A DNA stretch of 25,258 nucleotides from Syntrophomonas sp. UBA4922. Its GTDB lineage: Bacteria; Bacillota; Syntrophomonadia; Syntrophomonadales; Syntrophomonadaceae. Location of the stretch: assembly GCA_002398825.1 (NCBI GenBank), contig DHBS01000002.1:8725-33982 (forward strand), in the 5' to 3' direction. A program made the position numbers and the translations under genes. The notes below the pieces were generated by a model. It worked only from the letters and a program-made list of their open reading frames with translations. It did not search any database and had not been told where the DNA came from. This document shows, one piece after another, positions 1 through 8,092 of this stretch. Each line of letters opens with the position of its first letter. The first letter of the stretch is position 1.

Positions 1-101
1 TCAGCGAAGCGGGATTTTTGAGGTGGCGGGATGGGAGCGCTGCATAGCCCGATTAAACCGGCGCTAAGCTGGCTGGATCAATCCGGGCCAGCCCGGTCTA
101 T

Positions 102-186
102 GAAAAATAAGGGAAGCACTGCCCCAATAGCTGTTTTTTAACCTCAGCGCTATGATGGCATCCCCGTCAAGAGACAGCGCTTCCCT
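102..186 (-). terminator. Intrinsic terminator after the last gene of the locus
   Basis: On the minus strand a 12-bp stem forms between the arm at 175-186 and the arm at 110-121, including one G-U pair. It is followed by TTATTTTT (102-109). The loop is unusually long (about 53 nt) and can hold a small inner hairpin. The element lies about 45 nt after the stop of the SLH protein gene and is the natural end of the transcript. A separate 14-nt GC-rich inverted repeat (CCGGGC-CA-GCCCGG, 83-96) lies just beyond it. No gene is apparent in 1-232. Confidence 0.65.
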
Positions 187-232
187 GATCACGGTGGCAA
201 CACAAGTTTTTTCAACAGTCGCATGCTTTTTA

Positions 233-2749
233 TTACAGCGCCTGCAGCACTTTGTAGAGCACCACGGCGGCTTCCGCCCGGGTGGCATAATCCCGCGGCG
301 CAAACCGGCCGCCGTCGCGCCCCGCCATCAGTTTGGCCTGCACCATGGCCGCTACCGGCATCCGGGCCCATGAGGATATGGACTCCTGGTCGGTCAGGCC
401 GCTAAGCACTTGGCCGGCCTCAGCTTCGTTCATAGCGCCCGCCTGCCCTTTTTGTTCGAGCAGCCGCGCCAGCATGGCCGCCATCTGCTCTCTGCTCACC
501 GGGTCGTGGGGGGCGAAAGCGCTCTTATCGTTTCCGAAGGCGATGCCATTGGAGACGGCTATATCCACTGCCTCCCGATACCAGGCGTTCTCCGGCACAT
601 CGGCAAATGAGACCTGCGCTGCAGGCTGAACACTCAAACCCGCCATACGGGTGACGATGGCGACAAACTCGGCTCTGGTGATCCGGGCGTCAGGCGAAAA
701 CAGATTGTCCCCCAGACCGGCCACATAGTTGTTGGCGGCCATAAACTCGATTTCTTTTTGCGCCCAATGCCCGTCAATATCGGTGAAAGAGGCATTGGTC
801 TGCAGTAAGGCGTATTTGCCGAAATGATCTGCCTTAAAGCTGATGGCCCCGCCGGCTGCGTCATAGCTGCCGCCCACGCATTCCCATTGGCCGGCTTCGT
901 TATAACGGTAGGCCGCAACCCGGCCTGCCGCCGCCGTGTCCCGAAATCCTCTCGGAACCGTCAGTACGATGCTGCAATCCGGTAATTGCTTAATCTTTTG
1001 CGGCTTTTGCTCCTGATCGATTACCACCACATCGAGTTCATAAATATCTCCCGCCAGTTTCAACTTGCCAGTAGGCTGTATTTGATTTTGAACGGCCCAA
1101 CTGCTCAGTTTTTCGGCGCTGATTTTTAGTTGGGCCGCATCTGCCGAAACTAACCCGGCCATGTTGAGGCTGCTGGGGGACAGAATAAACTGCGCTCCCT
1201 GTATATGGACGGACAGGGGTTTAGCGGCGTTCGATATCCGGTTTAACTGGTCTTTTGACAGCAATAATGAAGTTTTGAGGCTGTCCGCCTGCAATACCAC
1301 CGCACCGGCGAAGCCAGCCTTTTCAATGGCAGCATCCAGGGCACTGCCGCTGACTACGGCCGGCTGTCCGCTTGCTTCCCCGGGAATCCCGGTTGAATTC
1401 TGTTGCAGTTTCAGAACATCGTCCCACGGGGGCGGGAGCTGCCCCATGCCGTAGGCGTAATACCAGACGATTTTATCGCCATCCTCGATCGCACAAGCCT
1501 CTGCCATTTTGGTGGCGATCTGGTCGTTGACGGCATACATCCACCCACCGCCTCCGGTGCTGGGCACATCGAGAATAGAATCCACACACATGCCCCAGGA
1601 CCAGGTGGAAGCATGGCTGGGTATCCCGGAGGCTACCAGCGCCCCCAATACGGTAGCTCCCCATTGGCTGTCGCTTTCGAGCCCGACCTCGATTGGAGCG
1701 AGCAGCAAATCGCCATGCTCGCCGACAACCGCCATGGTCACTTTCATCTGTGACGGTTTATCTGCCGGCGGGCTGACATTGCTTACCGGTTGAGCAGCGG
1801 CAGAAGCCTGGGCTGCTGTATCCAGAAACCAGATGGCGCCCATATCATTTTTGTCTTTGCCGAAACTCCCATCAGGATTTAGCGCATGATTGCTCAGGTA
1901 ATCAACCCCGCTCCTGTCGCCGCTGCTTTTCCAGGAGGCCGGATCCATTCCCAGGGCCTTTAAAGTCAGAATCACTTCCGCAGTATCGATGAGCGGATCG
2001 TCCATTCCCGGATAACCCGCCACAAAGCTGCCGTCATCCTGCTGCTGATTTTTCAGCCAGTTCATACTATTTTGAATGGCGGCCTGAACCACGGGATCTT
2101 TCTGGTCGGGATCCAGGTAATGAAGCGCTCTTATGGCTTTGGTCGTAACCAGCAAATCAGGATAATAGCTGCCCATGGTAAACCCCCAGCTGTGGATGTC
2201 GTTTCCCTGGGCAGTATTCTGCTGTCCCAAAATATATTGCCTGGCTTGCGCAGTATTGATCTGGTTGATCAACCCGACCCGGCCCAGCAGGTCAAAAGCG
2301 GGAATGTTGTAAAAAATACTGCTGTCAAATCCCGTCTCAGTCTGCCGGGCTTTTAATATTTGCAGCAGCGGGTCGGCCAGGTCGCTGCGCTGCAAGGCTT
2401 TAGCCGCCGCCAGGTCCTGGGCCAAAAGTTTGGCGGAACAATGACCGGCGTTGCTTATGTCGCCGGATATGGTGCTGCTGACCGCCTCCCGGAAATTTTT
2501 CCCTTTATATGTCCAGGAGCCGATATCAATTCCTTTTTCGGTCAAAATATAAAAGGCATAAGATCCTACCCCGTCGTACTCGGTGTTTTTTATGCCGTTT
2601 TTTTGATAATCATTTTTCAGGAACTGTACCGCCTTATTCTCCAACGAATCGGCCCCATAAGCGGAAACCACCGGCGCTAACATCGCAGCCGCGATGAGTA
2701 TGGCCAGGAATAAACTCAGTTTGGCAAATCTCTGTTTGAGTATGTACAT
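233..2749 (-). CDS. SLH-anchored surface protein: alpha/alpha-barrel + DUF4430 (intrinsic factor/transcobalamin-like)
   Basis: This is an 838-aa exported protein. Residues 1-33 are a signal peptide (hydrophobic core, then VVSAYGA). Residues 34-310 are helical repeats of the prenyltransferase/terpene-cyclase alpha/alpha-barrel type, with recurring DDGSF-like and GxDDPLIDTAE motifs. Residues 335-447 are a DUF4430 domain (WGATVLGAL, GGGGWMYAVND, GDKIVWYYAYGMGQ). Residues 460-650 are a beta-rich domain often seen before SLH repeats, and 653-838 are three SLH repeats (FTDIDGHWA, FADVPENAWY, DYATRAEA). DUF4430 is related to the C-terminal domain of transcobalamin and intrinsic factor, and the barrel-plus-DUF4430 order matches those proteins. 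Inference: a wall-bound corrinoid-binding protein. It is a paralogue of the 1123-aa protein at the other end of the locus and lies 18 nt after the PHP gene, with a purine-rich AGGAGAAGAGGGG upstream of ATG. The domain calls are firm; the ligand is inferred. Confidence 0.85.
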   Translation of the reverse strand: MYILKQRFAKLSLFLAILIAAAMLAPVVSAYGADSLENKAVQFLKNDYQKNGIKNTEYDGVGSYAFYILTEKGIDIGSWTYKGKNFREAVSSTISGDISNAGHCSAKLLAQDLAAAKALQRSDLADPLLQILKARQTETGFDSSIFYNIPAFDLLGRVGLINQINTAQARQYILGQQNTAQGNDIHSWGFTMGSYYPDLLVTTKAIRALHYLDPDQKDPVVQAAIQNSMNWLKNQQQDDGSFVAGYPGMDDPLIDTAEVILTLKALGMDPASWKSSGDRSGVDYLSNHALNPDGSFGKDKNDMGAIWFLDTAAQASAAAQPVSNVSPPADKPSQMKVTMAVVGEHGDLLLAPIEVGLESDSQWGATVLGALVASGIPSHASTWSWGMCVDSILDVPSTGGGGWMYAVNDQIATKMAEACAIEDGDKIVWYYAYGMGQLPPPWDDVLKLQQNSTGIPGEASGQPAVVSGSALDAAIEKAGFAGAVVLQADSLKTSLLLSKDQLNRISNAAKPLSVHIQGAQFILSPSSLNMAGLVSADAAQLKISAEKLSSWAVQNQIQPTGKLKLAGDIYELDVVVIDQEQKPQKIKQLPDCSIVLTVPRGFRDTAAAGRVAAYRYNEAGQWECVGGSYDAAGGAISFKADHFGKYALLQTNASFTDIDGHWAQKEIEFMAANNYVAGLGDNLFSPDARITRAEFVAIVTRMAGLSVQPAAQVSFADVPENAWYREAVDIAVSNGIAFGNDKSAFAPHDPVSREQMAAMLARLLEQKGQAGAMNEAEAGQVLSGLTDQESISSWARMPVAAMVQAKLMAGRDGGRFAPRDYATRAEAAVVLYKVLQAL

Positions 2750-2767
2750 TTTTCCCCTCTTCTCCTT

Positions 2768-4216
2768 TTAAAAATTGGTGAAAATCGGGCTGGAAAAACC
2801 CAGCTTGCCGTTTTCATGGGTCACCTTGACCACATACCAGTGGGCCCCTGCTCCCGGAATGACCCGGGGGCGCCACTCGGCGGCGGTTCCGTTAACCTCC
2901 TGGACAGCGATGCTGTGACCGCCGTCGGTTATCAGGCTTAAGCCGGCTATGGGATTGATATCGTCTACAGCCAGAATTTCGAGGTTTAAAGGATCACCTG
3001 GACTAATATCCAGCACGCTGCCCATCCAATGCCCGTTGCCCTTTACCGTCAGCTGCAAGCTGCGGCTTTCGGTGGAGTAAATCCGCCGCTCCCGCAAAGC
3101 CCTGAAAAATTCATCTGTAGTCAGGCGGTCGGCCACAACCACAGTCAGATTATCCGCGTCGCCCCAGTTGGCGGCGTGATTGTCCTGTACATTGACGGCG
3201 CCCACATGCCAGCCCTTGTCCAGGGCCTTATAATAATATTCTTCGAATCTGGTGTAAGCATGGGGAATGAGGCCGTTTCCCGTTTCAATCAGGTTGATCA
3301 CCCGGTCGGCATGCTGTGAATAGGCCAGATTGTCGAAGGAAGTGTCAGGCCAACCGGGATGATTGAACTCGGCCACCGCTCCCGGCTGTTTGGCCAGCCA
3401 GGCATAGAACTCCTCCAGAGTGGTCATGGTGCTTACGGCTTCAACGTATTTGTCGGTGTTTAAAACATTGATATGCCCCAACTCGGGAAAAGTCATCTCA
3501 AAACCCCGCAAAGCCAGAAAGTCTTTATGGGTATTGTTAAAAGCCCGGGCCATATCGGCAGTCCGGCTCCATTCCGATCCGGGCTGAGCGGTAAACTCTT
3601 TGCCGGCGGGATCGTAGCGGTCTCCTTCAAGGTATTGGGAATGGTCCGTTACCGCCAGGAAATCCAGCCATTCATTATAGGCGTATTCATAAGCTTCCGC
3701 CGGAATACCCTGACCGTCTGAATAAGAAGTATGGCTGTGGAGATTGCCGTAATAGAAATGGGGCTGGGAGGATAATTGCCCGTCAATGACAAAAAACCAG
3801 GAATATTGCTGATTCTGCCCGCTGACGTCGCTGACCGCGATGGTGACGTCATGCTCACCATAAGAAAGATCCGCATCGGGGGTAAAAGCAAGCCGTCCTT
3901 TTTGAACTGCCGGGTCAAAATCCAGCTGTGCGGATGCGGTAACATTTTCCCCGTCCAAAGTAATAGTAATAGACGCTGGATTGAGGTCCGCTCCTCCTTT
4001 TGCCAATAATGCGCTGATCGTCGGGGTGCGGTCAAAAGTAAAAGCCATATTTCCGGGTCGAACACCGTAAATTATGGGCGGGTCCGCCACAGCCGCCCGG
4101 GTTTTTGGGGGTGAGCCCCAACTCCCGGCAGGAATAATCAGGACATTGACAATAAACATGATGAGGAGAAAAACCAAACAGCGCCGGCGCCCCTTAAACC
4201 AATATCCGGTTGACAT
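2768..4216 (-). CDS. Exported PHP-domain metal-dependent phosphoesterase (CehA/McbA-like)
   Basis: The product is 482 aa. An N-terminal membrane or signal segment (residues about 11-32) follows a basic stretch (KGRRR). An Ig-like beta domain covers about 47-150. A PHP domain starts at about 156 with the metal-ligand motif HSHTSYSDG (160-168), followed by VTDH (189-192) and FNHPGW (284-289). A beta-rich tail runs from about 390. PHP proteins of this kind are metal-dependent phosphoesterases, and this one should act outside the cytoplasmic membrane. The ATG at 4216 is preferred because AAGGAGGT sits about 9 nt upstream; a longer frame to 4264 would overlap the preceding gene and lacks a site. 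It follows the chelatase-like gene by 19 nt. The substrate is unknown. Release of phosphate from corrinoid nucleotide loops is only a guess from context. Confidence 0.82.
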   Translation of the reverse strand: MSTGYWFKGRRRCLVFLLIMFIVNVLIIPAGSWGSPPKTRAAVADPPIIYGVRPGNMAFTFDRTPTISALLAKGGADLNPASITITLDGENVTASAQLDFDPAVQKGRLAFTPDADLSYGEHDVTIAVSDVSGQNQQYSWFFVIDGQLSSQPHFYYGNLHSHTSYSDGQGIPAEAYEYAYNEWLDFLAVTDHSQYLEGDRYDPAGKEFTAQPGSEWSRTADMARAFNNTHKDFLALRGFEMTFPELGHINVLNTDKYVEAVSTMTTLEEFYAWLAKQPGAVAEFNHPGWPDTSFDNLAYSQHADRVINLIETGNGLIPHAYTRFEEYYYKALDKGWHVGAVNVQDNHAANWGDADNLTVVVADRLTTDEFFRALRERRIYSTESRSLQLTVKGNGHWMGSVLDISPGDPLNLEILAVDDINPIAGLSLITDGGHSIAVQEVNGTAAEWRPRVIPGAGAHWYVVKVTHENGKLGFSSPIFTNF

Positions 4217-4235
4217 TCTGCTATAACCTCCTTGT

Positions 4236-6146
4236 TCACACCAAACCTCTGACCAGAAATTCAATTTCGTTTTCTTTCAAGTCCTCCAGCTCATAATAAT
4301 CCGCTTTCATGGCATGTGCTATCTTGGCGGCGATGCCGAGTTTAATAAAGTGCTTTTCCGTATCGATGACCAGCGCCTTGATCCCTTCGGCGGCAATTTT
4401 CCCCGCCAGCTCCAGAGCTTCATGAACCGGATTACCGCCATGAACGGCGGCGTTGGCCCTGCCATCGGTGACCAGCACAATCAAAGGCACCATATCCGGG
4501 TCCTTAAGCCTGGCCGCCTTAATGATTTCATAGCTTTTATAGAGTCCGCTGGCCAGAGGGGTTTTCCCTCCGGTGGGCAGGTCGATCAGCATTTTTTGAG
4601 CCAGATCCACGCTTCTGGTTACGCCCAGCAGAAGCTGGGCAGCATTTTGGCGAAAGGTGATCATACCGACTTTATCGCGTTTCTGATAGGCATCATTCAA
4701 AAGTGACAGGATGGCGCCTTTCACCGCCTTCATCCGTTGTTTTACCCCCATGGAGCCGCTGGCGTCGACCACGAATAGAATGGTGCTGCCGGTGCGTTTT
4801 TCCCGGACTTTTTCCCGCAAATCCCCATGATTGATTACTACCGCCAAACCGTTTTTGCCCCTGGATCTCTGGAACGGCGCCGCCGCCCGCAAAGTGGCGT
4901 CAAAGGCGATATCCCTGATTCTGCCGTGGGGAAAGGTGCAGCGGATATATCTGCCCTGCAGGGCATGGGTCGCGGTGCGGCTTCTTTTTCCGCTTCCCAG
5001 GCGCTTTTTCCTATCCGCCGGTTTGATTTCGATGGGTTTGACCTGGAAGATCTCTCCCGGGGCTTCGATTTTTTCCTGACCACTGGCGTTGGGCAGCTGA
5101 GGGGGATCATCGCCATTCCCTCCATTCTCAGCCGCTTCTCCCTGTCGGTGATCGGAGCGGGCGTCCTCCTGAGTCGAGGGTTCTTCATCTGCCGGTTCGG
5201 CCTCTTCAGGCAGATCAGGGCCGGGATGGTCCTGATCCGGAGCAGGGCTGCCGTCCCGGGGAAGGTCCTCCTGGAATGACATTTCCGGCGGCGGCGCCGG
5301 CTTGACCCGATGGGGCAGAGCCAGCTCAGCGGCCTGTTTAATATCGTCAATGCCGATGTCGGTGCGGTTGTTCCAGGCGGCTATGGCCCTGGCGGTTTCG
5401 ATCACGGCAATTTCCGCCCGGTTTCCTGCGCAATGGCCTTCTATGGCAAACTGCGCCGCCATCTTCATGGTATTGTCCGATACTTGGACCAGGGGCAGCA
5501 GGCCTTGGGCGGCGGCAATTCTAGCTGCCAGTTTTCCGGTCTCATCCTGCCACTTTTCCAGGTATTTGATCCGGCCGCTTTCATATTCCAACCTTCTGCG
5601 TATGATTTCTTTTCTCTCCCGGACATCATGACTCCCCCGGGCCTCTACATACAGCCCGAAGCGGTCCAGAAACTGCGGTCTTAAGCCGCCTTCCTCGGGA
5701 TTCATGGTTCCCACCAGGACAAAGCGGGCGGGATGACTGCAGGATATGCCTTCCCGCTCCACCCGGTTGACATGCGAGGCGCTAACTTCCAGCAGGCAGT
5801 TGACAATATAATCGCTCAGCAGGTTGACTTCGTCCACATACAACAGATTGCCGTCGGCCCGGGACAATACCCCGGGTTCAAAGCGGCGCCGGCCTTCCTT
5901 GATGGCTTTTTCCAGATCAATGGCGCCTATTAAGCGATCCTCGGTTATATTCAAGGGGAGGTCCACCACCTCCATGTCCGCTGTCAAGGCTGCCAGACCT
6001 CTCGCCAGGGTTGATTTGGCGGTGCCCTTTTCACCGCTGATCAAGACCCCGCCAATGGCAGGATTGATTACGTTCAACAGCAAGGCTTTTTTTATCTGAT
6101 CCTGCCCGAGAACCGCGCAAAATGGGAAAACACTGTCATAACCCAA
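4236..6146 (-). CDS. Magnesium/cobalt chelatase-type ChlI-ChlD fusion (AAA+ and vWA)
   Basis: The product is 636 aa. The N-terminal AAA+ module (about 1-280) has Walker A GEKGTAKST (38-46), Walker B LLYVDEVNLL (101-110) and the chelatase signature VGTMNPEEGGLRPQFLDRFG (145-164). An acidic, Pro-rich linker spans about 285-375. The C-terminal von Willebrand A domain (about 450-636) has an intact MIDAS: DASGSM (461-466), TGGKTPLASG (525-534) and TDG (560-562). This is the layout of the D subunit of tetrapyrrole metal chelatases, which works with an I-type ATPase and a large H/CobN subunit; both are encoded upstream. Unlike many D subunits, the ATPase motifs look complete. The start appears to be TTG at 6146, with AAAGGGGG about 8 nt upstream; no in-frame ATG fits. 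Which metal and ring it serves is inferred (cobalt and corrinoid) from the riboswitch and neighbours. Confidence 0.88.
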   Translation of the reverse strand: MGYDSVFPFCAVLGQDQIKKALLLNVINPAIGGVLISGEKGTAKSTLARGLAALTADMEVVDLPLNITEDRLIGAIDLEKAIKEGRRRFEPGVLSRADGNLLYVDEVNLLSDYIVNCLLEVSASHVNRVEREGISCSHPARFVLVGTMNPEEGGLRPQFLDRFGLYVEARGSHDVRERKEIIRRRLEYESGRIKYLEKWQDETGKLAARIAAAQGLLPLVQVSDNTMKMAAQFAIEGHCAGNRAEIAVIETARAIAAWNNRTDIGIDDIKQAAELALPHRVKPAPPPEMSFQEDLPRDGSPAPDQDHPGPDLPEEAEPADEEPSTQEDARSDHRQGEAAENGGNGDDPPQLPNASGQEKIEAPGEIFQVKPIEIKPADRKKRLGSGKRSRTATHALQGRYIRCTFPHGRIRDIAFDATLRAAAPFQRSRGKNGLAVVINHGDLREKVREKRTGSTILFVVDASGSMGVKQRMKAVKGAILSLLNDAYQKRDKVGMITFRQNAAQLLLGVTRSVDLAQKMLIDLPTGGKTPLASGLYKSYEIIKAARLKDPDMVPLIVLVTDGRANAAVHGGNPVHEALELAGKIAAEGIKALVIDTEKHFIKLGIAAKIAHAMKADYYELEDLKENEIEFLVRGLV

Positions 6147-6200
6147 TGAACCCGCCCCCTTTCTTTAAAAAGATTACCCCCGGCGCCATTCACATCGGCT

Positions 6201-7295
6201 TTAACGGGAGGTCTGGCGCGATGATTCCTCCACCACGATATGTATCACCAGCGTGATCCAGGCTTGAATACTGTCTTCGATCCCGGGGCCGGTGATCATG
6301 ATAGGAGACATTCCGAAGTGAGCGGCAGCCAGGGCCAGCAAAGCATTGCCGGCCTCAATGGTTTCTTCGGCGGACAACAATCCCCAGTTCCATTGATCCA
6401 GCAAATGTGCGTAGAGGGAGGTATAGGTTACCAACTGCGAATTACCATCGATGCGATACAGAGTATTCATAAACACCGCTTCGATATTTCCTCCCCCATA
6501 ATAGGCCATGTACTGCTGCCACAATACTTCTTCTGTGGCGCCGAAACGCTTCATGCGCTGCAGGGCGCTGTGCTGTGAGGCCGCGGACAAATCGTTCTGC
6601 CGCAGCAAGGCTTCTTTGACCGCTTTTTTCACTGCCACACCGATAAGTTCACCCAACTTGGAATGCTTGCCGGCGCTGAGCAAATACAACGGCGACTCCG
6701 GATTGGCGATGACGATGGTCTGGTCGGTGCCTGAGCCGGTGGCCAAACCGTCGGAATAATTGCTGCCCACCACGAGTTCCTGCAAAGCTGCGGTTTTAGC
6801 CTCGGTGCAGGTGACCAGGGCCCGGGCCAGTATGCCCGCGGGGAGATCGGAATCAATCACCAGCATAATGTTGATGGTGCCTGGTTTATAGAGCACATCT
6901 TTTCCCAGCGGCTGAAAATAATGGGCCGGATCCCCTACCCGGCCGCCGTTCACCTCCACCCCCCCGGTCACTATCGCCGTCACCGTCAAGTTCTGGTAGG
7001 ATTCGGTTTGAATGGCCACATTGTCCATGGAAGCCGCCGTGCCCATCCCGGAAACCGCAGCGGGCTCAAGACCGGCCTGCCTGGCAACTCCCCGCATATA
7101 TTCAAGGTAGTCGGCAATACTGGTCATCACCCCGTCATAATCCGTGTTATGATTGAAAACCGCAGTGAGATTTTCATGATAACCCCCGTTCAGCAGAGAT
7201 GTGCTCAGGATTTTGCGGGGTTTTTCAAATCTTATGACAATGGTTTTATCGCGGCGGCAAACCGCATCTCCGGTCGTAAGGGTGCAAAGTTTCAT
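6201..7295 (-). CDS. cbiZ: Adenosylcobinamide amidohydrolase CbiZ
   Basis: The product is 364 aa. Residues 25-230 carry the CbiZ family hallmarks: SGMGTAASMDNVAI (82-95), VTGGVEVNGGRVGDP (109-123), TCTEAKTAALQEL (162-174) and GSNYSDGLATGSGTDQ (177-192). CbiZ hydrolyses the amide bond joining the aminopropanol arm to the ring in adenosylcobinamide or pseudo-B12, giving adenosylcobyric acid for rebuilding. This is a salvage and remodelling step in the cytoplasm. The ATG at 7295 has GGAGGT 8 nt upstream. About 130 residues follow the core domain (235-364), a helical C-terminal extension that I do not recognise. The gene lies 28 nt after the nitrilase-family gene and 54 nt before the chelatase fusion, apparently cotranscribed. 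Confidence 0.93.
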   Translation of the reverse strand: MKLCTLTTGDAVCRRDKTIVIRFEKPRKILSTSLLNGGYHENLTAVFNHNTDYDGVMTSIADYLEYMRGVARQAGLEPAAVSGMGTAASMDNVAIQTESYQNLTVTAIVTGGVEVNGGRVGDPAHYFQPLGKDVLYKPGTINIMLVIDSDLPAGILARALVTCTEAKTAALQELVVGSNYSDGLATGSGTDQTIVIANPESPLYLLSAGKHSKLGELIGVAVKKAVKEALLRQNDLSAASQHSALQRMKRFGATEEVLWQQYMAYYGGGNIEAVFMNTLYRIDGNSQLVTYTSLYAHLLDQWNWGLLSAEETIEAGNALLALAAAHFGMSPIMITGPGIEDSIQAWITLVIHIVVEESSRQTSR

Positions 7296-7323
7296 AGCAT
7301 CCCACCTCCAATCAGGGTACTTT

Positions 7324-8085
7324 TTATACAGCCATTACGGTAAACTCGTCCGATTCCGGGCACTGCCGGCGGCAATCCCAATCAAAGAGCAGAATGGCCG
7401 GTTCCCCGCTGTAGGTAAACCAGGTGATGCCATCAGCGACCACCGCGCTCTGTGCCGCTCTCAAATCCAATATTTCATGGCAGCCGGTCTGATTGCATAC
7501 CCACACCGGCAGACCGGAAGCCTGGGAGCACTTTTCCCAGCTGTCCCCCGGGCCGCATACCCCCGGAGGCCAGGCCGCCGGCACAATAATGACCTCGGCC
7601 CCGCATTCTTTTAAAATCACAGCGTTTTCAACAAACCAGACATCGGCGCAAATCAATATCCCCGCCGTCATGTCCGGACACGCCACCGGCTGCAACACCT
7701 CGCCCAGGGTCAACCAGGCTTCGGCGCCCACGCCATGCGAACGCATTTTACGGTGTCTGCCCAGGATCCGCCGGTGCGGGCCCAGCACCACACAGCTGTT
7801 GTATGGTTTTCCGCTGACAGCGTCCTTTTCGGCGCAGCCCAGAAATAAAGTCAGTCCGTGGCGGGTTGCCAGCTCACCCAACACCTGGAGGGAGGCGCCG
7901 GGCTGCACCGGCACCTCACCGGCGATCCCATCCGCAGCGAAGAAATATCCCTGCAGCGCTATTTCCGGGGTGATGATCCAGCTGGCGCCTTGCTCGGCGG
8001 CCATTTGAATCGTCCTCTCCAGCAGCCTGAGATTTTTCTCCTCCGGTCCCCCGCTTAAATCCAGATGCAACAGTGCCACTCTCAT
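7324..8085 (-). CDS. Carbon-nitrogen hydrolase (nitrilase superfamily)
   Basis: The product is 253 aa, the normal size for the family. The Glu-Lys-Cys triad is visible: E41 in TPEIALQGY, K113 in HRKMRSHG, and C146 in GILICADVWF. No extra domain is present and no signal peptide is seen, so it is cytoplasmic. Members hydrolyse amides, nitriles or carbamoyl compounds, and the substrate cannot be read from the sequence. The ATG at 8085 is preferred (AGAGGA about 11 nt upstream, 7 nt after the radical SAM stop). An ATG 30 nt further up would overlap that gene and has a weaker site. Its place between a radical SAM gene and cbiZ suggests an amide-cleaving step on a corrinoid or on a peptide, but this is inference. 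Confidence 0.86.
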   Translation of the reverse strand: MRVALLHLDLSGGPEEKNLRLLERTIQMAAEQGASWIITPEIALQGYFFAADGIAGEVPVQPGASLQVLGELATRHGLTLFLGCAEKDAVSGKPYNSCVVLGPHRRILGRHRKMRSHGVGAEAWLTLGEVLQPVACPDMTAGILICADVWFVENAVILKECGAEVIIVPAAWPPGVCGPGDSWEKCSQASGLPVWVCNQTGCHEILDLRAAQSAVVADGITWFTYSGEPAILLFDWDCRRQCPESDEFTVMAV

Positions 8086-8092
8086 ATCTTTC

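Noticed and set aside
64..303. 79-codon minus-strand frame at the left edge
   Set aside because: It overlaps the 3' end of the SLH gene in another frame and contains the terminator hairpin.
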